Source: an uncultured Bacillota bacterium (GTDB taxonomy: Bacteria; Bacillota; Dehalobacteriia; UBA4068). Taken from it: a stretch of DNA of 5,691 bases. The stretch spans positions 1-5,691 of the forward strand of contig CAKRYM010000103.1 of the NCBI GenBank assembly GCA_934427095.1. Reading direction: 5' to 3'. The notes under the pieces are model-generated. The model was given only the letters and a program-made list of their open reading frames with translations, had not been told where the DNA came from and did no database searches. The translations under genes were made by a program, and so were the position numbers. Of the stretch, positions 4,073 to 5,691 are shown piece after piece (within the stretch, counting starts at the first letter, position 1; each line of letters starts with the position of its first letter).

Positions 4073-5691
4073 ATGCTTTATGAATTGTATGTTGAAAATT
4101 TCGCATTGATTCGTTCTTTGCGTTTATCTTTGCAAGAAGGGATGACTGCATTAACTGGTGAGACTGGTGCGGGGAAATCCCTGATTATTGATGCGGTTTC
4201 CTTATTGATCGGTGGCAGGGGCAGCGATTCTTTTATTCGTGGCCAGGAGGATCGTTGTTTGATCGAAGGAGTCTTTTTCCCACCTTACCCTGATGAGGTG
4301 CAACATATTTTGGCAGATTTTGGCCCTTGTGAGGAAACCCTGACCCTTTCAAGGGAGCTGATCCGAGGAGGACGCAGCATTGCCAGGATCAACGGCCGTT
4401 TGGCTTCGGTGTCAATTTTGAAAGAAATCGGCCGATACTTAATCAATATTCACGGACAGCACGATCACACGCTATTGTTGGAAGAAAGTCGGCAGTTGAA
4501 AATGCTGGATCTGTTCGGCGGGGAGGAGTTGCAGAAGGCAGCTAACATGACGGCTCAAGCTTACCATAACTTGGTGGAAGCAAAAGCCGCCGTTGAAGAT
4601 TATGAAACTCATGTGGCAGAGCGTTTGCAGCGCCTGGATTACCTCCAATATGTCATCCACGAAATAGAAGAGATTTCTCCTCAACCAGAAGAAGATACCA
4701 CCCTAGAAGAAGAGGCAAAGTTACTTTCTTTTGGGGAAAAGCTGTATGATCTTTCTCATGCAGCTCATCAAGTGCTATTCCAGAGCGGTGGAGTGGTCGA
4801 GCAATTGGAAAAGGCGCATGCTTTTGTGGCAGATGGCGCCCGTACAGATGAAAAACTGGCTCCTTTAGCTGAACGGCTTAATAATCTGTATTATGAGGCA
4901 GAGGATATTGCCAATGAAATTGGCGCGTATCGAGATCATATTGATCTGGACGCCTATCGCTTGGAAGAAGTGGAAAATCGGATTGCTGCCTTAACCCGAT
5001 TAAAAAAGAAATATGGCGGCAGTATGTCTGCGCTTCTTCATCAATATACCCAGGCTAAGGAAGAAGCAAAACATTTGGAAGAGGTAAACTTATCTGGCGA
5101 GGCTTATAAAGATGCCCTGCGGCAGGCAGAAGCAGCTTATGCAAAAGCAGCGGATTTTCTGCATGTTAAGCGTCAAGCGGCTGCTGAGCAACTTGGCACA
5201 GCAGTCACAGCAGAAATCCAAGGAATGCAAATGCCTAATGCGGAATTTACCGTAGCGTTAATTGACCATGCTCCTTCTGCGGCCGGAAACGAACGGGCAG
5301 TGTTTATGATTCAGCCTAATTTAGGTGAAGCAACACAGCCTGTCAGTAAAATTGCCTCAGGCGGTGAATTATCCCGCATCCTTTTGGGGATCAAAGTGAT
5401 TTTGGCTAAACTAGACGGCGTACCGGTGCTGATTTTTGATGAGGTAGATACGGGGCTGTCTGGCCGGGCATTAACCGCGGTTTCTCAGCGTCTGGCTTTG
5501 GTAGGGGAAAGTGCGCAAACGTTAGCCATTAGTCACTCTGCGGTTATGGCAGCGGCAGCAGATCATCAGATTTATATTGAAAAGCATGAAGAAGACGGCC
5601 GCACGGTGATGAAAGCCCATTCCTTAAATGAGGCGGAACGCATTCAGGAATTAGCTAGGTTAATTGCAGGGGATCATTGTGGTCCTACTAC
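4073..5691 (+). CDS. recN: DNA repair protein RecN, C-terminus cut by window end
   Basis: RecN is an SMC-like ATPase acting early in recombinational repair of double-strand breaks. The frame is open for 539 codons to the window edge; relatives are about 550-570 residues, so perhaps 10-30 residues are missing. The N-terminus L-Y-E-L-Y-V-E-N-F-A-L-I leads to Walker A G-E-T-G-A-G-K-S (29-36). I-N-I-H-G-Q-H-D-H (124-132) is the family motif near the Q-loop. A long, charged, Ala/Glu/Leu-rich coiled-coil middle follows (about 150-370). The ABC signature S-G-G-E-L-S-R is at 429-435 and Walker B L-I-F-D-E ends at D456-E457, followed by V-D-T-G-L-S-G. H488 is the H-loop histidine, but its surroundings read I-S-H-S-A-V-M-A-A instead of the usual T-H-L-P-Q. 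AGGTG (4063-4067) lies 5 nt before the ATG, which follows the argR stop by 14 nt. No frameshift is seen. Confidence 0.96.
   Translation, partial: MLYELYVENFALIRSLRLSLQEGMTALTGETGAGKSLIIDAVSLLIGGRGSDSFIRGQEDRCLIEGVFFPPYPDEVQHILADFGPCEETLTLSRELIRGGRSIARINGRLASVSILKEIGRYLINIHGQHDHTLLLEESRQLKMLDLFGGEELQKAANMTAQAYHNLVEAKAAVEDYETHVAERLQRLDYLQYVIHEIEEISPQPEEDTTLEEEAKLLSFGEKLYDLSHAAHQVLFQSGGVVEQLEKAHAFVADGARTDEKLAPLAERLNNLYYEAEDIANEIGAYRDHIDLDAYRLEEVENRIAALTRLKKKYGGSMSALLHQYTQAKEEAKHLEEVNLSGEAYKDALRQAEAAYAKAADFLHVKRQAAAEQLGTAVTAEIQGMQMPNAEFTVALIDHAPSAAGNERAVFMIQPNLGEATQPVSKIASGGELSRILLGIKVILAKLDGVPVLIFDEVDTGLSGRALTAVSQRLALVGESAQTLAISHSAVMAAAADHQIYIEKHEEDGRTVMKAHSLNEAERIQELARLIAGDHCGPT

Noticed and set aside
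4472..4684. Open frame on the - strand opposite recN (70 codons)
   Set aside because: Lies wholly within the continuous recN frame; the apparent protein has no recognisable motif.
1..5691. CRISPR array, tRNA, rRNA, insertion sequence or riboswitch
   Set aside because: No regularly spaced repeats, tRNA cloverleaf, rRNA segment, transposase or aptamer-like leader could be recognised; nearly all bases are in core genes.

Overview
The window holds chromosomal housekeeping genes of a low-to-moderate-GC bacterium, most likely a member of the Bacillota (Firmicutes). The evidence is the nadK-argR-recN order, the rbgA-rnhB pair, and strong Gram-positive-style Shine-Dalgarno sequences (AAGGAG, GGGAGG, GGGAGGA). 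A Negativicutes or Clostridia relative is my guess from the overall look of the proteins; the window has no taxonomic marker to confirm it. I see no mobile element, CRISPR array, tRNA or rRNA. Every gene is a recognisable core or near-core family.

Layout. Bases 2-100 (+) are the last 32 codons of an ABC exporter ATPase. Its stop codon overlaps by 4 nt the stop of a leftward operon, rbgA (1933-1067) -> rnhB (1080-457) -> yraN (444-97). These three encode a ribosome-assembly GTPase, RNase HII and a UPF0102 nuclease-fold protein, and are packed with a 14-nt overlap and a 12-nt gap. Upstream of rbgA on the same strand is a lone shikimate kinase (aroK, 2555-2037). Between aroK and rbgA, an intrinsic terminator for aroK is nested with a strong promoter for rbgA. 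The predicted rbgA transcript starts near the inner end of the 5' arm of the terminator hairpin, so it should escape termination while aroK read-through is stopped.

A 181-bp divergent intergenic region (2556-2736) separates aroK from the rightward unit nadK (2737-3585), argR (3606-4058) and recN (4073 to beyond the window end). These encode NAD kinase, the arginine repressor and the SMC-like DNA-repair ATPase. They are spaced by 20 and 14 nt and look co-transcribed from a near-consensus sigma-A promoter just upstream of nadK. That promoter is overlaid by two short inverted repeats. The aroK leader on the other strand can form a strand-specific 10-bp RNA hairpin.

I do not see an undescribed system here. 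The items most worth a second look are the nested terminator/promoter, the possible operator at nadK, the aroK leader hairpin, and substitutions in normally well-conserved motifs of AroK, NadK and RecN.
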